In this document: piece after piece, positions 24,758 through 32,867 of the stretch
Layout: each line of letters opens with the position of its first letter
Position numbering within the stretch: position 1 is the first letter of the stretch
Position numbers and translations under genes: made by a program
The notes under the pieces: generated by a model
The model's input: only the letters and a program-made list of their open reading frames with translations
Database searches by the model: none
Told to the model about the DNA's origin: nothing
Assembly (NCBI GenBank): GCA_041191405.1
Contig: JBEEOW010000005.1
Span: 62,001-126,000, forward strand
Source: JBEEOW01 sp041191405
GTDB lineage: Bacteria; Bacteroidota; Bacteroidia; Cytophagales; UBA9547
Reading direction: 5' to 3'
Length of the DNA stretch: 64,000 nt

Positions 24758-25516
24758 TTAGTTAATTTTTTCGTTAAAATTATTTACCACTTTTGCCATG
24801 ATTGTAAGTAAGCTTGGGTCTTTTTCAAACACATTACCAACTACAACAATGTCGGCGCCTGCTTCAATGGTTTCTAATAGTTTAAATGGCGAATCTATTC
24901 CACCACCAACAATTAAAGGTGCATTTACAGCCTTACGTACTGTAGTAACTAATTTAGCGGAGATTTGTTGCTTTGCTCCACTGCCTGCATCTAAATAAAT
25001 TAATTTCATGCCTAGCATTTCGCCTGCCATAGCTGTACAAGCTGCAATTCCGGGCTTGTCAGCTGGTATGGGTGTGGTATTGCTTATATACGAAACTGTA
25101 GTTTGTGCTCCACCGTCAATTAATATGTAACCAGTAGGTAAAACTTGCAAGGCTGTGCGTTTTATAATTGGTGCTGCAAGTACATGTTGCCCAATTAAAT
25201 GCTCAGGATTACGCCCTGAAATTAAGGATAAAAACAAAATTCCATCTGCCGAAGCATCAATATGAAGATTATTTCCTGGAAAAATAATTACAGGTATGTT
25301 TGAGTTAGCTTTTACGATTTTAATTACTGTTGGTAAATTTTCGCCAGTAATCAAGCTTCCTCCTACAAAAATATACCCAACTTTATGATTTACAGCCTCT
25401 AAAACAAGTTTTTCACAAGCCTCAGGCGTGATATTATCAGGGTCAATAAGCACAGCGAGTGCTTTTTTACCTGCTTGTTTTAAAGCATAAATTGAATCAT
25501 AAAGTGCAGTATTCAT
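24758..25516 (-). CDS. pcrB: Geranylgeranylglyceryl phosphate synthase-like (PcrB/GGGPS)
   Basis: This 252-residue TIM-barrel prenyltransferase joins a polyprenyl diphosphate to sn-glycerol-1-phosphate. Visible blocks are LAVLIDPDN, GYIFVGGSLITG, VIIFPGNN, ILFLSLISGRNPEHLIGQH, PTGYILIDGG, KLIYLDAGSGA, PLIVGGGI and GADIVVVGNVFEKDP. Bacteroidota members are bacterial group II GGGPS enzymes that use GGPP. A GGPP-type polyprenyl synthase is encoded at 32868-33848. The final ether lipid product in Bacteroidota is not something I can state. It begins a minus-strand unit with two small membrane genes. Confidence 0.93.
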   Translation of the reverse strand: MNTALYDSIYALKQAGKKALAVLIDPDNITPEACEKLVLEAVNHKVGYIFVGGSLITGENLPTVIKIVKANSNIPVIIFPGNNLHIDASADGILFLSLISGRNPEHLIGQHVLAAPIIKRTALQVLPTGYILIDGGAQTTVSYISNTTPIPADKPGIAACTAMAGEMLGMKLIYLDAGSGAKQQISAKLVTTVRKAVNAPLIVGGGIDSPFKLLETIEAGADIVVVGNVFEKDPSLLTIMAKVVNNFNEKIN

Positions 25517-25519
25517 GAA

Positions 25520-25924
25520 TTATTTTTCTGATTTAGAGGAATTGTATTGTTCTAAATATTCAAGCAATTTTTGTTTTGCAATACCTATTAAAAACAAAGT
25601 GATATGTTCTTTAACTTTTGCAAAAATAGAATTTTCATTTGTTGGTGTGTGATGCACAACAATTTGTCCGCCAGCGTTATTTGGAACAGTTGCCTGATTT
25701 ACAGCTGTAACTACTGTATTTTCTTCGTTTTTATTGCCACCAAAAAACGATTTATAAATTATATAGCCACCTAAAAGTGCTAAACCAGCAATCATTGAAA
25801 TTTTGCCAATTTGTTGCACATTTCCTTTGATTAGCAACACTTCACCTTTGGCTGCATCTTTATATTTTTCGGCTCTACGTTCTAAAAACGAACGTCTTTC
25901 AGCAAAACTTGGGTTATATTCCAT
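25520..25924 (-). CDS. Small single-pass membrane protein of unknown function
   Basis: About 134 residues from the ATG at 25924 (MEYNPSFAERRSFLERR...), with one membrane helix (ISMIAGLALLGGYIIYKSFF). An Arg/Glu-rich cytoplasmic start precedes it and a hydrophilic stretch plus amphipathic tail follow (VKEHITLFLIGIAKQKLLEYLEQ). It overlaps the upstream holin-like gene by 11 bp and is 3 bp from pcrB. This start is preferred over one 36 bp upstream because it yields the compact overlap and a cleaner N-terminus. Confidence 0.7.
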   Translation of the reverse strand: MEYNPSFAERRSFLERRAEKYKDAAKGEVLLIKGNVQQIGKISMIAGLALLGGYIIYKSFFGGNKNEENTVVTAVNQATVPNNAGGQIVVHHTPTNENSIFAKVKEHITLFLIGIAKQKLLEYLEQYNSSKSEK

Positions 25925-26264
25925 CTTTCTTGTCGTTGTCAAATAGTTGAGAGGTAGCAATATCAGTAAGTTTTTTTAGTAATTTTCCAGCGCTTTCAGT
26001 TTGTAGCCATTTAATACCTACTGCCCAAAGGATTGTTACAATTACATAACCTAGCCATGCAAAACCAGTAATTTCTCCGATAATTACAGCTAATGTTATA
26101 CTTACAAGCATCAAAAATACAGTAATTGCAAGTAAAAACAATAAAAGTTTTATCAAAACTGCAATTACAGCACTGAGTCTATTTTGAATATCAAGTTTTA
26201 CTAAATCAATTTTTGTTTCAATAAAACCTGTTATGTTACTTACTAAACTGTCTATTCCAAACAT
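25914..26264 (-). CDS. Phage-holin superfamily III-like membrane protein
   Basis: This 116-residue protein has an amphipathic N-terminal helix (NITGFIETKIDLVKLDIQNRLS) and two adjacent membrane helices (LIKLLLFLLAITVFLMLVSITLAVIIG, WLGYVIVTILWAVGIKWL). This is the layout of the Phage_holin_3_6 family of chromosomal proteins found across Bacteroidota. No lysis gene is near, so it is not a phage holin in use. It heads a four- or five-gene minus-strand unit that runs through pcrB. Confidence 0.75.
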   Translation of the reverse strand: MFGIDSLVSNITGFIETKIDLVKLDIQNRLSAVIAVLIKLLLFLLAITVFLMLVSITLAVIIGEITGFAWLGYVIVTILWAVGIKWLQTESAGKLLKKLTDIATSQLFDNDKKDGI

Positions 26265-26486
26265 TTTTGTATAATTAGTAATTAAGAATTAATAATAGTC
26301 TTCTGGTTATAATATTAAAGCATCTTATTTTTATATAAAGATTACTTGTTTTGAATCCTTTAATCCTAAAATCTTACGAATCTTGGTTCAGACAATTAAG
26401 ATTTACACAAAATTAAACTCTTTTGTGATTTAATTGGCAAAATATCAAAATTTAAACCCAATTTTATAGAAATTTTACTTAAACCA

Positions 26487-27200
26487 ATGTTCCGATTTAA
26501 ACAATTTACAATTCATCAAGATGCTTGTGCTATGAAAGTTTGCACAGATTCTTGTTTATTTGGTGCATTGTTACAAGCTCCTTCTCATGCAAAAAATGCA
26601 CTTGATATTGGAACAGGAACAGGTTTATTGAGTTTAATGTTTGCACAAAAATTTCCAAACATAAAAATAGATGCCTTAGAAATTGACAAAATTGCAAGCA
26701 AACAAGCTTTAGAAAATGTAAGTCAAAGTGTTTTTAATCAACAAATTAATATCATAAATAAACCTATTCAAGCATTTGAATCTGAAATTAAATACGATTA
26801 TATTTTTTCAAACCCTCCATTTTATGAAAATAGCTTGAAAGGCGAAAATTTAGAAAAAAATAAAGCACATCATTGTAGCGAATTGAGTTTTGAAGAATTA
26901 TGTATTTCTATAAAAAAATTATTAGCAATCGATGGCGAGGTGGCTATTTTACTGCCAACTAATGTAAGTGAATCATTTGTTACAACTGCTTTAGAAAATG
27001 GTTTGTATTTACACACCAAAATTGCAATGTATGCCCGAATTGAAAAACCTACTTTAAGGTATATTCTACTTTTATCGAATAAAAAAGTAGATGATATTAC
27101 TGAAAATCAAATAATTATTTACGAAAGCAATACCGAAAAACAAACTTACACTGCTGATTTTATTGATTTATTGAAAGATTATTATTTATACTTGGGATAG
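26487..27200 (+). CDS. tRNA1(Val) (adenine37-N6)-methyltransferase, TrmN6-like
   Basis: This 237-residue Rossmann methyltransferase starts FRFKQFTIHQDACAMKVCTDS, the family's typical entry. It has the SAM-binding ALDIGTGTGLLSLM motif and the NPPF catalytic motif of N6-adenine methylases. The family (YfiC) methylates A37 of tRNA-Val. The assignment is by overall similarity of the N-terminal block and could be another N6-adenine RNA target. It stands alone, convergent with rhomboid, with heptamer array 9 in between. Confidence 0.9.
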   Translation: MFRFKQFTIHQDACAMKVCTDSCLFGALLQAPSHAKNALDIGTGTGLLSLMFAQKFPNIKIDALEIDKIASKQALENVSQSVFNQQINIINKPIQAFESEIKYDYIFSNPPFYENSLKGENLEKNKAHHCSELSFEELCISIKKLLAIDGEVAILLPTNVSESFVTTALENGLYLHTKIAMYARIEKPTLRYILLLSNKKVDDITENQIIIYESNTEKQTYTADFIDLLKDYYLYLG

Positions 27201-27215
27201 TTGTTAGATGATAGT

Positions 27216-27269
27216 TTTGCCTTCGGCAACCGAAAATCTTAAGTCTTAAGTCTTATATCTAAAGTCTAT
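27216..27269. repeat. Heptamer array 9 with GCCTTCGGC core
   Basis: A TTTTGCCTTCGGCAACCGAAAA hairpin core (27216-27236) is followed by AATCTTA, AGTCTTA, AGTCTTA, TATCTAA, AGTCTAT. The last units include the rhomboid stop codon (27266-27268). The core is shared with array 6. Confidence 0.7.
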
Positions 27270-27814
27270 TTTACAACTTCCTTTCCCCCACCAAAACCAA
27301 AAAAGCTTCCTGCAAGTCCGCCGAGAATATGCCCAAAATGAGAAATATTATCTTTTTCCATGGCGTGCATTACTTCATTTCCTACATAAAAAACTAACAC
27401 CAATATAAACGTTAACGGTATCGTACCGGATTTAAAATTAGCAAACGAAGCCAACATTATCATCATGAAAACCAATCCACTAGCTCCTAACAAGCCTGTG
27501 TTGAAAAATAAAATATTTAACACTCCTGTTACCGTGGCTGTAATTATTGACATCATTACCATTGATTTAACACCATATTTTTCTTCTAATATCGGACCTA
27601 AAATTAATATCAATGAAAAATTACCAATCAAATGTGACCAATCAGCATGCCCCAATGAATGTGAAAACAACCTAAAATAATGGACAGGGTCAGTTGCCAT
27701 AAAAGTATTTCCCACAGTAAAAAAAGCCCCTGTAATACCATCACCAAGTATCCTAACTATTACACAAATGGCAGTTAAAGTAAGTGTAAATGGAGCATTA
27801 TATGTTATTTTCAT
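27266..27814 (-). CDS. Rhomboid-family intramembrane serine protease
   Basis: This 182-residue membrane protein has six likely helices. The oxyanion motif WSHLIGN (H61, N65), catalytic serine in GASG (S112) and HxxGxxxG with H162 are all present, so it should be an active intramembrane protease. It is short for the family and lacks extra domains. The substrate is unknown. It is monocistronic. Confidence 0.9.
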   Translation of the reverse strand: MKITYNAPFTLTLTAICVIVRILGDGITGAFFTVGNTFMATDPVHYFRLFSHSLGHADWSHLIGNFSLILILGPILEEKYGVKSMVMMSIITATVTGVLNILFFNTGLLGASGLVFMMIMLASFANFKSGTIPLTFILVLVFYVGNEVMHAMEKDNISHFGHILGGLAGSFFGFGGGKEVVK

Positions 27815-27999
27815 CAGAAAAGAATTTAGATTTTATAAAATTATACTATTTAAAATAAATTTTAAAAAAACTTAGAAATATAAATAAAAAAACAATCACA
27901 ACTCTTTACAGATTTTCAACAATTTGATTGAAATTATTTTGCAAAATAATATAACTTTTAGATATTGCGGTTTAATAAAAAAAACAGTAACTATTAATA

Positions 28000-28962
28000 A
28001 TGAAAAAAGTTTTAAGAATTGTAGGCATTTTAGCTGGAGTTGTAGTTTTAGGCGTTGCAGGTTTATTAACTTATGTTAAAACTGCACTTCCAAATGTAGG
28101 ACCTGCACCTCAACTTAAAGTTGCAGGCACCAAAGAACAAATTGCAAGAGGTAAATACCTTGCTCATTCGGTGGCATTGTGTATGGATTGCCACTCAACA
28201 AGAGATTGGAATAAATTTTCGGGTCCGTTAATGGACGGTACTCTTGGTAAAGGTGGTGAAACTTTTGACCAAAAAATGGGTTTCCCAGGTTCATTTTATG
28301 CAAGCAATATTACACCCGAAGGTATAGGCGCATATACTGATGGTGAATTATTTAGAGCAATTACAAGCGGTGTAGCTAAAGATGGTAGAGCACTTTTCCC
28401 TGTAATGCCACACCCAAATTATGGCAAAGCCGACAAAGCTGATATTGAAGCAATTATTGCATATATAAGAACTATTGCTCCTATTAAAAATGAAACCCCA
28501 AAGTCAAAAGCTGACTTCCCAATGAATTTCATTATTAATACTATTCCGCAAAAACCACAGTTTGTAACCAAACCTGATACCAATGATATTTTAAAACATG
28601 GAGAATATTTGGTAAATATGGCTTCATGTGCTGATTGCCATACACAAACAGACAAAGGTAAAAAACTACCAGGTATGGATTTCGCAGGTGGATTTAAATT
28701 CAAACTTCCTGCCGGAACTGTTCAATCTGCAAATATTACCCCAGCAGGCATTGGCTCATGGACTAAAGAACAATTTGTAGCTAGATTTAAAGCTTACCAA
28801 GACCCAAAAGCTTTACAAACTGTTGGTAAAGATGATTTTAATACTGTAATGCCTTGGTCTATGTATGCCTCAATGAGCGAACATGATTTAGGTGCAATTT
28901 TTGAATACCTAAAAACTGTAAAACCAGTTGAAAACAAGGTTGAAAGATGGACTAAAAACTAA
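28000..28962 (+). CDS. Dihaem cytochrome c, membrane-anchored
   Basis: This 320-residue protein has an N-terminal membrane anchor (residues about 5-27, VLRIVGILAGVVVLGVAGLL). Two c-type haem sites follow, CMDCH (61-65) and CADCH (210-214), with likely axial Met in FPVMPHP and NTVMPW. Each domain repeats the GEYL...CxxCH, FYASNITPEGIG, AIIAYIRT pattern, like cytochrome subunits of dehydrogenase complexes. It would carry electrons in the periplasm. No dehydrogenase partner is adjacent. The terminator at 28985-29019 closes the gene. Confidence 0.92.
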   Translation: MKKVLRIVGILAGVVVLGVAGLLTYVKTALPNVGPAPQLKVAGTKEQIARGKYLAHSVALCMDCHSTRDWNKFSGPLMDGTLGKGGETFDQKMGFPGSFYASNITPEGIGAYTDGELFRAITSGVAKDGRALFPVMPHPNYGKADKADIEAIIAYIRTIAPIKNETPKSKADFPMNFIINTIPQKPQFVTKPDTNDILKHGEYLVNMASCADCHTQTDKGKKLPGMDFAGGFKFKLPAGTVQSANITPAGIGSWTKEQFVARFKAYQDPKALQTVGKDDFNTVMPWSMYASMSEHDLGAIFEYLKTVKPVENKVERWTKN

Positions 28963-28984
28963 TTTTTAGATTTAATAACAAACC

Positions 28985-29019
28985 AAAACCTCATTATTTA
29001 AAAAATAATGAGGTTTTTT
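28985..29019 (+). terminator. Intrinsic terminator after cytochrome c
   Basis: A 15-bp stem AAAACCTCATTATTT with its complement, a 3-nt loop and a T run. It touches the stop codon of the convergent AraC gene and may act for both. Confidence 0.88.
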
Positions 29020-29612
29020 CATGCCAAATCCTCAAGTGGTATTCGAGTATAATTTTTATTCTTTTTAAAATCCGAAATAGTTACTCCTGCTATTTGTTTA
29101 AACTGATTACTAAGGTATTGCACACTACTATAACCCATCATAAATGAAATTTCACTCAAACTATGTTCATCATAAATAAGTAATTCTTTAATCCTTTCTA
29201 TTTTTAAAAGTATAATATATTTCTCAAGAGTAATACCTGTTTTGTCAGAAAATAATTTGGTTAAATGATGGTAAGGAAAACCAAGTTTATCGCACAAATA
29301 ATCTGAATTTCTAATCAATGAATTTGCATTATTATAATAATGAATCAATTCAATACAAGCAATTTTGATTTGCTCCACTAATTGTAAGTTTTTATCATTA
29401 ATTACAGGAAAATCTAAATCCTTTAATTTTTTTTCAACTTCAATTTGTTTGAAATTATCAATATTTGCTACTTCAATAACTGCTATTCCTAGCTCAACTT
29501 TTATTACAACAACTTGTTTAAAATTAGATAAAACATTTTTTACCAATTTAATACAACTGTTACTAACCATATTTTTCAAATAAAAAGTAATTCTTTCGGG
29601 AGTGTTTGCCAT
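29019..29612 (-). CDS. AraC-family regulator with degenerate HMA-like N-terminal domain
   Basis: This 197-residue regulator has a C-terminal AraC/XylS DNA-binding domain (NSDYLCDKLGFPYHHLTKLF, ISFMMGYSSVQYLSNQFKQIAG). The N-terminal about 75 residues (FYLKNMVSNSCIKLVKNVLSNF, VELGIAVIE, KKLKDLDFPVI) follow the ferredoxin-like heavy-metal-associated fold. The metal CxxC is reduced to SxxC (MVSNSC). Bacteroidota commonly carry AraC regulators of this layout. The missing Cys argues against tight metal binding. The nearby cytochrome c gene is convergent, so no target is evident. Confidence 0.8.
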   Translation of the reverse strand: MANTPERITFYLKNMVSNSCIKLVKNVLSNFKQVVVIKVELGIAVIEVANIDNFKQIEVEKKLKDLDFPVINDKNLQLVEQIKIACIELIHYYNNANSLIRNSDYLCDKLGFPYHHLTKLFSDKTGITLEKYIILLKIERIKELLIYDEHSLSEISFMMGYSSVQYLSNQFKQIAGVTISDFKKNKNYTRIPLEDLA

Positions 29613-29756
29613 AATGCAACAAGTTTGAAACTTTGATGTTAAAATTTTAAAAAGGTTTAATACAAAATAAAATTTAAAAAAAATATTTTTTATAATTCAA
29701 AATTGAAAACTATACGCCAATAACCGATAACAAAAAAAATATATTAACTTTGTACT

Positions 29757-30110
29757 ATGAGAAAACTATTCTTTATTTGTTTGGCATTGAGCCTTTTTGC
29801 ATGTGAAGTAAATGATGGCAAAAAAGGTAAAAAACCTGAAAATCTTCTATCAGAAGATAAAATGGTGCAAATTTTAATTGACATTCATATACTAGAAGCA
29901 TATGCGAATAATATGATTCACAATCAAGATTCAGCAGCTGCTGTATATAAAGTAAAATCAGGATTGATATTACAAAAAGCTGGTGTTTCGAAAAAAGACT
30001 ACGATGCTAGTATAAAATACTACACTACTGATATTGAAGCGCTTGACAAAATTTACGATAGAGTAACTGACTCTATAAAAGTACGAGAAGCTAAACTTGA
30101 AGTTAAATAA
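29757..30110 (+). CDS. DUF4296 lipoprotein
   Basis: This 117-residue protein has a lipoprotein signal (FFICLALSLFAC, Cys16) and the DUF4296 pattern MVQILIDIHILEAYANNM followed by a helical domain. Function of the family is unknown; it is exported and lipidated. A TAACTTTG box matching the -7 TAnnTTTG element lies at 29745-29752, four bases before the ATG, so the message may be leaderless or nearly so. argH follows 29 bp downstream in the same direction. Confidence 0.85.
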   Translation: MRKLFFICLALSLFACEVNDGKKGKKPENLLSEDKMVQILIDIHILEAYANNMIHNQDSAAAVYKVKSGLILQKAGVSKKDYDASIKYYTTDIEALDKIYDRVTDSIKVREAKLEVK

Positions 30111-30139
30111 TTACCAACAACTTATCTGATTATTATATA

Positions 30140-31474
30140 ATGAAACTCTGGCAAAAAGATACCAATGTTAATGCACAAATAGAAAAATTTACTGTAGGTC
30201 GTGACCGTGAAATGGACTTATTACTTGCTCCTCACGATGTGCTTGGCTCTATGGCGCATGTAACTATGTTGGCAGAAGTTGGTTTGTTGCCTAAAGAAGA
30301 ATTGCCAGTTTTAATCAAAGAGTTAAAACAAATCTACACTGAAATTGAGAATAATAATTTCACTATTGAAGAAGGTGTAGAAGATGTTCACTCTCAGGTT
30401 GAATTACTTTTAACACAGCGTTTAGGTGATATTGGTAAAAAAATTCACTCAGGTCGCTCACGTAACGACCAAGTTTTGGTTGACCTAAAACTTTACATTC
30501 GTGATGCTATTGAAAATACAGTTACAGCAGTAAATCAACTTTTTACGCTATTAATTGAATTAAGCGAAAAACACAAAAATACCTTAATTCCTGGCTATAC
30601 GCATTTGCAAGTAGCTATGCCATCATCTTTCGGATTATGGTTTGGTGCTTATGCCGAAAGTTTGGTTGACGATTTAACGGTATTGCAAGCTGCATACAAA
30701 GTGGCGAACAAAAACCCACTTGGTTCAGGTGCTGGTTATGGTTCAAGTTTTCCCTTAAATAGAACATTAACTACCTCATTATTAGGGTTTGAAACCTTAA
30801 ACCATAATGTAGTGTATGCACAAATGGGAAGAGGAAAAACAGAACAATTAGTAGCTGCAAGTTTGGCATCAATTGCCTCAACCATTGGTAGAATGTCGAT
30901 GGATGTTTGTTTATACATGAGTCAAAACTTTGCATTCTTAACATTCCCTGATGAACTTACAACTGGTTCGAGCATAATGCCTCACAAAAAGAACCCTGAT
31001 GTTTTTGAGTTAATTAGAGCGAAAAGCAACAAATTGAGAGCTTTACCAAACGAAATTTTCATGATGACAGGTAATTTACCATCTGGATATTTCAGAGATA
31101 TGCAATCTATCAAAGAAAGCTTTTTGCCTGCGTTTTCGGAAATTAATGATTGTTTGCAAATTGCTCATTACATGCTTTCTAACATCATTATTAAAGACAC
31201 AGTTGTTACTGAAGATAAATACAAATATATTTTTAGTGTGGAACGTGTAAACGAATTGGTATTACAAGGCGTACCATTTAGAGATGCTTACAAACAAGTA
31301 GGTAAAGAGATTGAAGAAGGTTCATTCACACCAAATTACAACATCAATCACAACCACGAAGGTAGTATTGGCAACCTTTGCAATGCTCAAATTACTGCTC
31401 AAAAAGACTTGGTTTTGAATGGTTTTGGTTTCGAGAAAAAATCAAAAGCTATTAAGGAGTTGTTGGAGAGATAG
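30140..31474 (+). CDS. argH: Argininosuccinate lyase
   Basis: This 444-residue fumarase-superfamily enzyme splits argininosuccinate to arginine and fumarate. The signature GSSIMPHKKNPD is present, along with VEDVHSQVE, HSGRSRNDQV, YTHLQVAMPSSFG and the NKNPLGSGAGYGSSFPLNR block. The first residues (LWQKDTNVNAQIEKFTVGRD) are family-typical. Length is normal. No other arg genes are in the window. It lies 29 bp behind the DUF4296 lipoprotein gene. Confidence 0.96.
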   Translation: MKLWQKDTNVNAQIEKFTVGRDREMDLLLAPHDVLGSMAHVTMLAEVGLLPKEELPVLIKELKQIYTEIENNNFTIEEGVEDVHSQVELLLTQRLGDIGKKIHSGRSRNDQVLVDLKLYIRDAIENTVTAVNQLFTLLIELSEKHKNTLIPGYTHLQVAMPSSFGLWFGAYAESLVDDLTVLQAAYKVANKNPLGSGAGYGSSFPLNRTLTTSLLGFETLNHNVVYAQMGRGKTEQLVAASLASIASTIGRMSMDVCLYMSQNFAFLTFPDELTTGSSIMPHKKNPDVFELIRAKSNKLRALPNEIFMMTGNLPSGYFRDMQSIKESFLPAFSEINDCLQIAHYMLSNIIIKDTVVTEDKYKYIFSVERVNELVLQGVPFRDAYKQVGKEIEEGSFTPNYNINHNHEGSIGNLCNAQITAQKDLVLNGFGFEKKSKAIKELLER

Positions 31475-31490
31475 GTTGAAAAAGATTAAA

Positions 31491-31535
31491 GTCCTGAAAG
31501 GACAACATAACCCAACATAGGGTGTAGGCCCTATG
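31491..31535 (+). repeat. Dispersed two-hairpin element, copy 2
   Basis: Hairpin GTCC-TGAAA-GGAC, linker AACATAACCCAA, hairpin CATAGGG-TGTAGG-CCCTATG. It differs from copy 3 by only a few bases. Confidence 0.75.
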
Positions 31536-31602
31536 AAAGCTAAAAGAGATGAGGTAACTTATCTCTTTTTTTATGCATAAATGACTGAGTTGACAATATA
31601 AA

Positions 31603-31815
31603 TTACGGTTGACAAGGTCTATGGACCGTTGTCAACGTAAAATAATTTCAATTAAATTTCAGCAAGGTCTATATATTAAAACATAATGTATAACCTATAA
31701 AAAACTTATCTCTTTTAAATAAGTAACTACGTTGTCAACGGTCAACGACCTTGACAACCGTAAAATTGTTAAAAATTTACGATGGACAATGTCAATGGAC
31801 CGTTGTCAACGTAAA
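31603..31815. repeat. Cluster of three imperfect palindromes
   Basis: P1 (31603-31640) and P3 (31776-31815) are in one orientation. P2 (31728-31762) is the same element in reverse. Each pairs TTACG-GTTGACAA-GGTC with GACC-GTTGTCAAC-GTAA around a short loop, with bulges that differ between copies. Confidence 0.75.
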
Positions 31816-31830
31816 ATTGATTCAAATAAA

Positions 31831-31874
31831 GTCATGAAAGGACGACATAACCCAACATAGGGTGTAGCCCTATG
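31831..31874 (+). repeat. Dispersed two-hairpin element, copy 3, plus half copy
   Basis: Hairpin 1 is weakened here (GTCATGAAAGGAC). The linker GACATAACCCAA and hairpin CATAGGG-TGTAG-CCCTATG are intact. A half element with CATAG...CTATG follows at about 31881-31914. Confidence 0.75.
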
Positions 31875-31914
31875 AAAAAAGTCATACCCAAAACATAGGA
31901 TGTTAATCTATGCC

Positions 31915-32748
31915 CTACTTATCAAACTTAACCTTCCTTAAATAATTCATTCCCTGCACAATACGTTGTTGTTTTTGTGAAATATAATTAGTTGGTTTAG
32001 TTGGCGACCATTTTCTTGGATTTGGTAAAATAGAGGTAATAGCAGCACACTGGTATTTACTTAATTGTTTGGCTGGCTTTTTATAATATTTTTGAGCAGC
32101 AGCTTCAATACCATAAACACCATTTCCCATTTCAATCACATTCAAATACACTTCCATGATGCGTTTTTTACCCCAAATCAGCTCAATAAGTGTTGTAAAA
32201 TATACTTCTAAGCCTTTTCGCAAATAAGAACGCCCTTGCCATAAAAACACATTTTTAGCTGTTTGTTGCGAAATTGTACTTCCTCCCTTGATAGTTTTTT
32301 TCTTCTTTTTTTGGTTGTTTTTGTAAGCAGTATATATTGCATCTATATCAAAACCTGAGTGTTCCATAAACTTTGAATCTTCAGATGCGATAACAGCCAA
32401 TGGCATTTTGGATGAAATTTTATCAAAATCAACCCATTTGTATTTCAATTTAATTTCATCTCCATTCCAAATTTGCTCCCCTACCCTAATAATCATTAAT
32501 GGTGTAAAAATAGGTGGCACATATTTATACAAAACTGTAAATGCAATTGAACTTCCGAAAAATACATAAGCAAAAATAATCACATACCTACGCACTTTTG
32601 ACCATGCGTTTTTAACCATGCCCCACACCCCATTTCCTGATGATTTCGGACTCGATTTTCTACTAGATGTGGATTTTCCAGAAACCCCTGCTGCTTTTTT
32701 GTAAGCTTCAACAGTTTTGTTACTCGATATAGTGTTCGACTTTGCCAA
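31915..32748 (-). CDS. mtgA: Monofunctional peptidoglycan glycosyltransferase
   Basis: This 277-residue GT51 enzyme polymerises lipid II glycan strands. Its conserved motifs are VIASEDSKFMEHSGFD, GGSTISQQTAKNVFLW, KRIMEVYLNVIEMG and YGIEAAAQKYY. A single N-terminal membrane helix (YVIIFAYVFFGSSIAFTVLY) follows a long Ser/Lys-rich cytoplasmic start of about 50 residues. There is no transpeptidase domain. It is monocistronic and divergent from the polyprenyl synthase gene, which supplies isoprenoids. Confidence 0.95.
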   Translation of the reverse strand: MAKSNTISSNKTVEAYKKAAGVSGKSTSSRKSSPKSSGNGVWGMVKNAWSKVRRYVIIFAYVFFGSSIAFTVLYKYVPPIFTPLMIIRVGEQIWNGDEIKLKYKWVDFDKISSKMPLAVIASEDSKFMEHSGFDIDAIYTAYKNNQKKKKKTIKGGSTISQQTAKNVFLWQGRSYLRKGLEVYFTTLIELIWGKKRIMEVYLNVIEMGNGVYGIEAAAQKYYKKPAKQLSKYQCAAITSILPNPRKWSPTKPTNYISQKQQRIVQGMNYLRKVKFDK

Positions 32749-32867
32749 AATAAAACTTAATTAAGGATACAAATTTAAAACTTAGTAGCGATGTAACAAG
32801 TTATTCTTTTAAATCAATTGTTTTTTTTGGTTAAAGGCAATATTGTAACTATTATTGCATAATAATA

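Larger units (their letters stand above)
31475..31914. repeat. Repeat-packed intergenic region between argH and mtgA
   Basis: These 440 bp between convergent genes contain no ORF of note. In order they hold a two-hairpin element (31491-31535), a T-rich terminator-like stretch (about 31541-31573), palindromes P1-P3 (31603-31640, 31728-31762, 31776-31815), a second two-hairpin element (31831-31874) and a half-element (about 31881-31914). Nearly all of it is repeat. Confidence 0.8.

Noticed and set aside
25914..26264. Prophage holin
   Set aside because: No lysin, structural or integrase genes are near, and this family is a common chromosomal membrane protein.
31475..31914. CRISPR array
   Set aside because: The repeats are few, palindromic, in mixed orientation and unequally spaced, and no cas gene is present.
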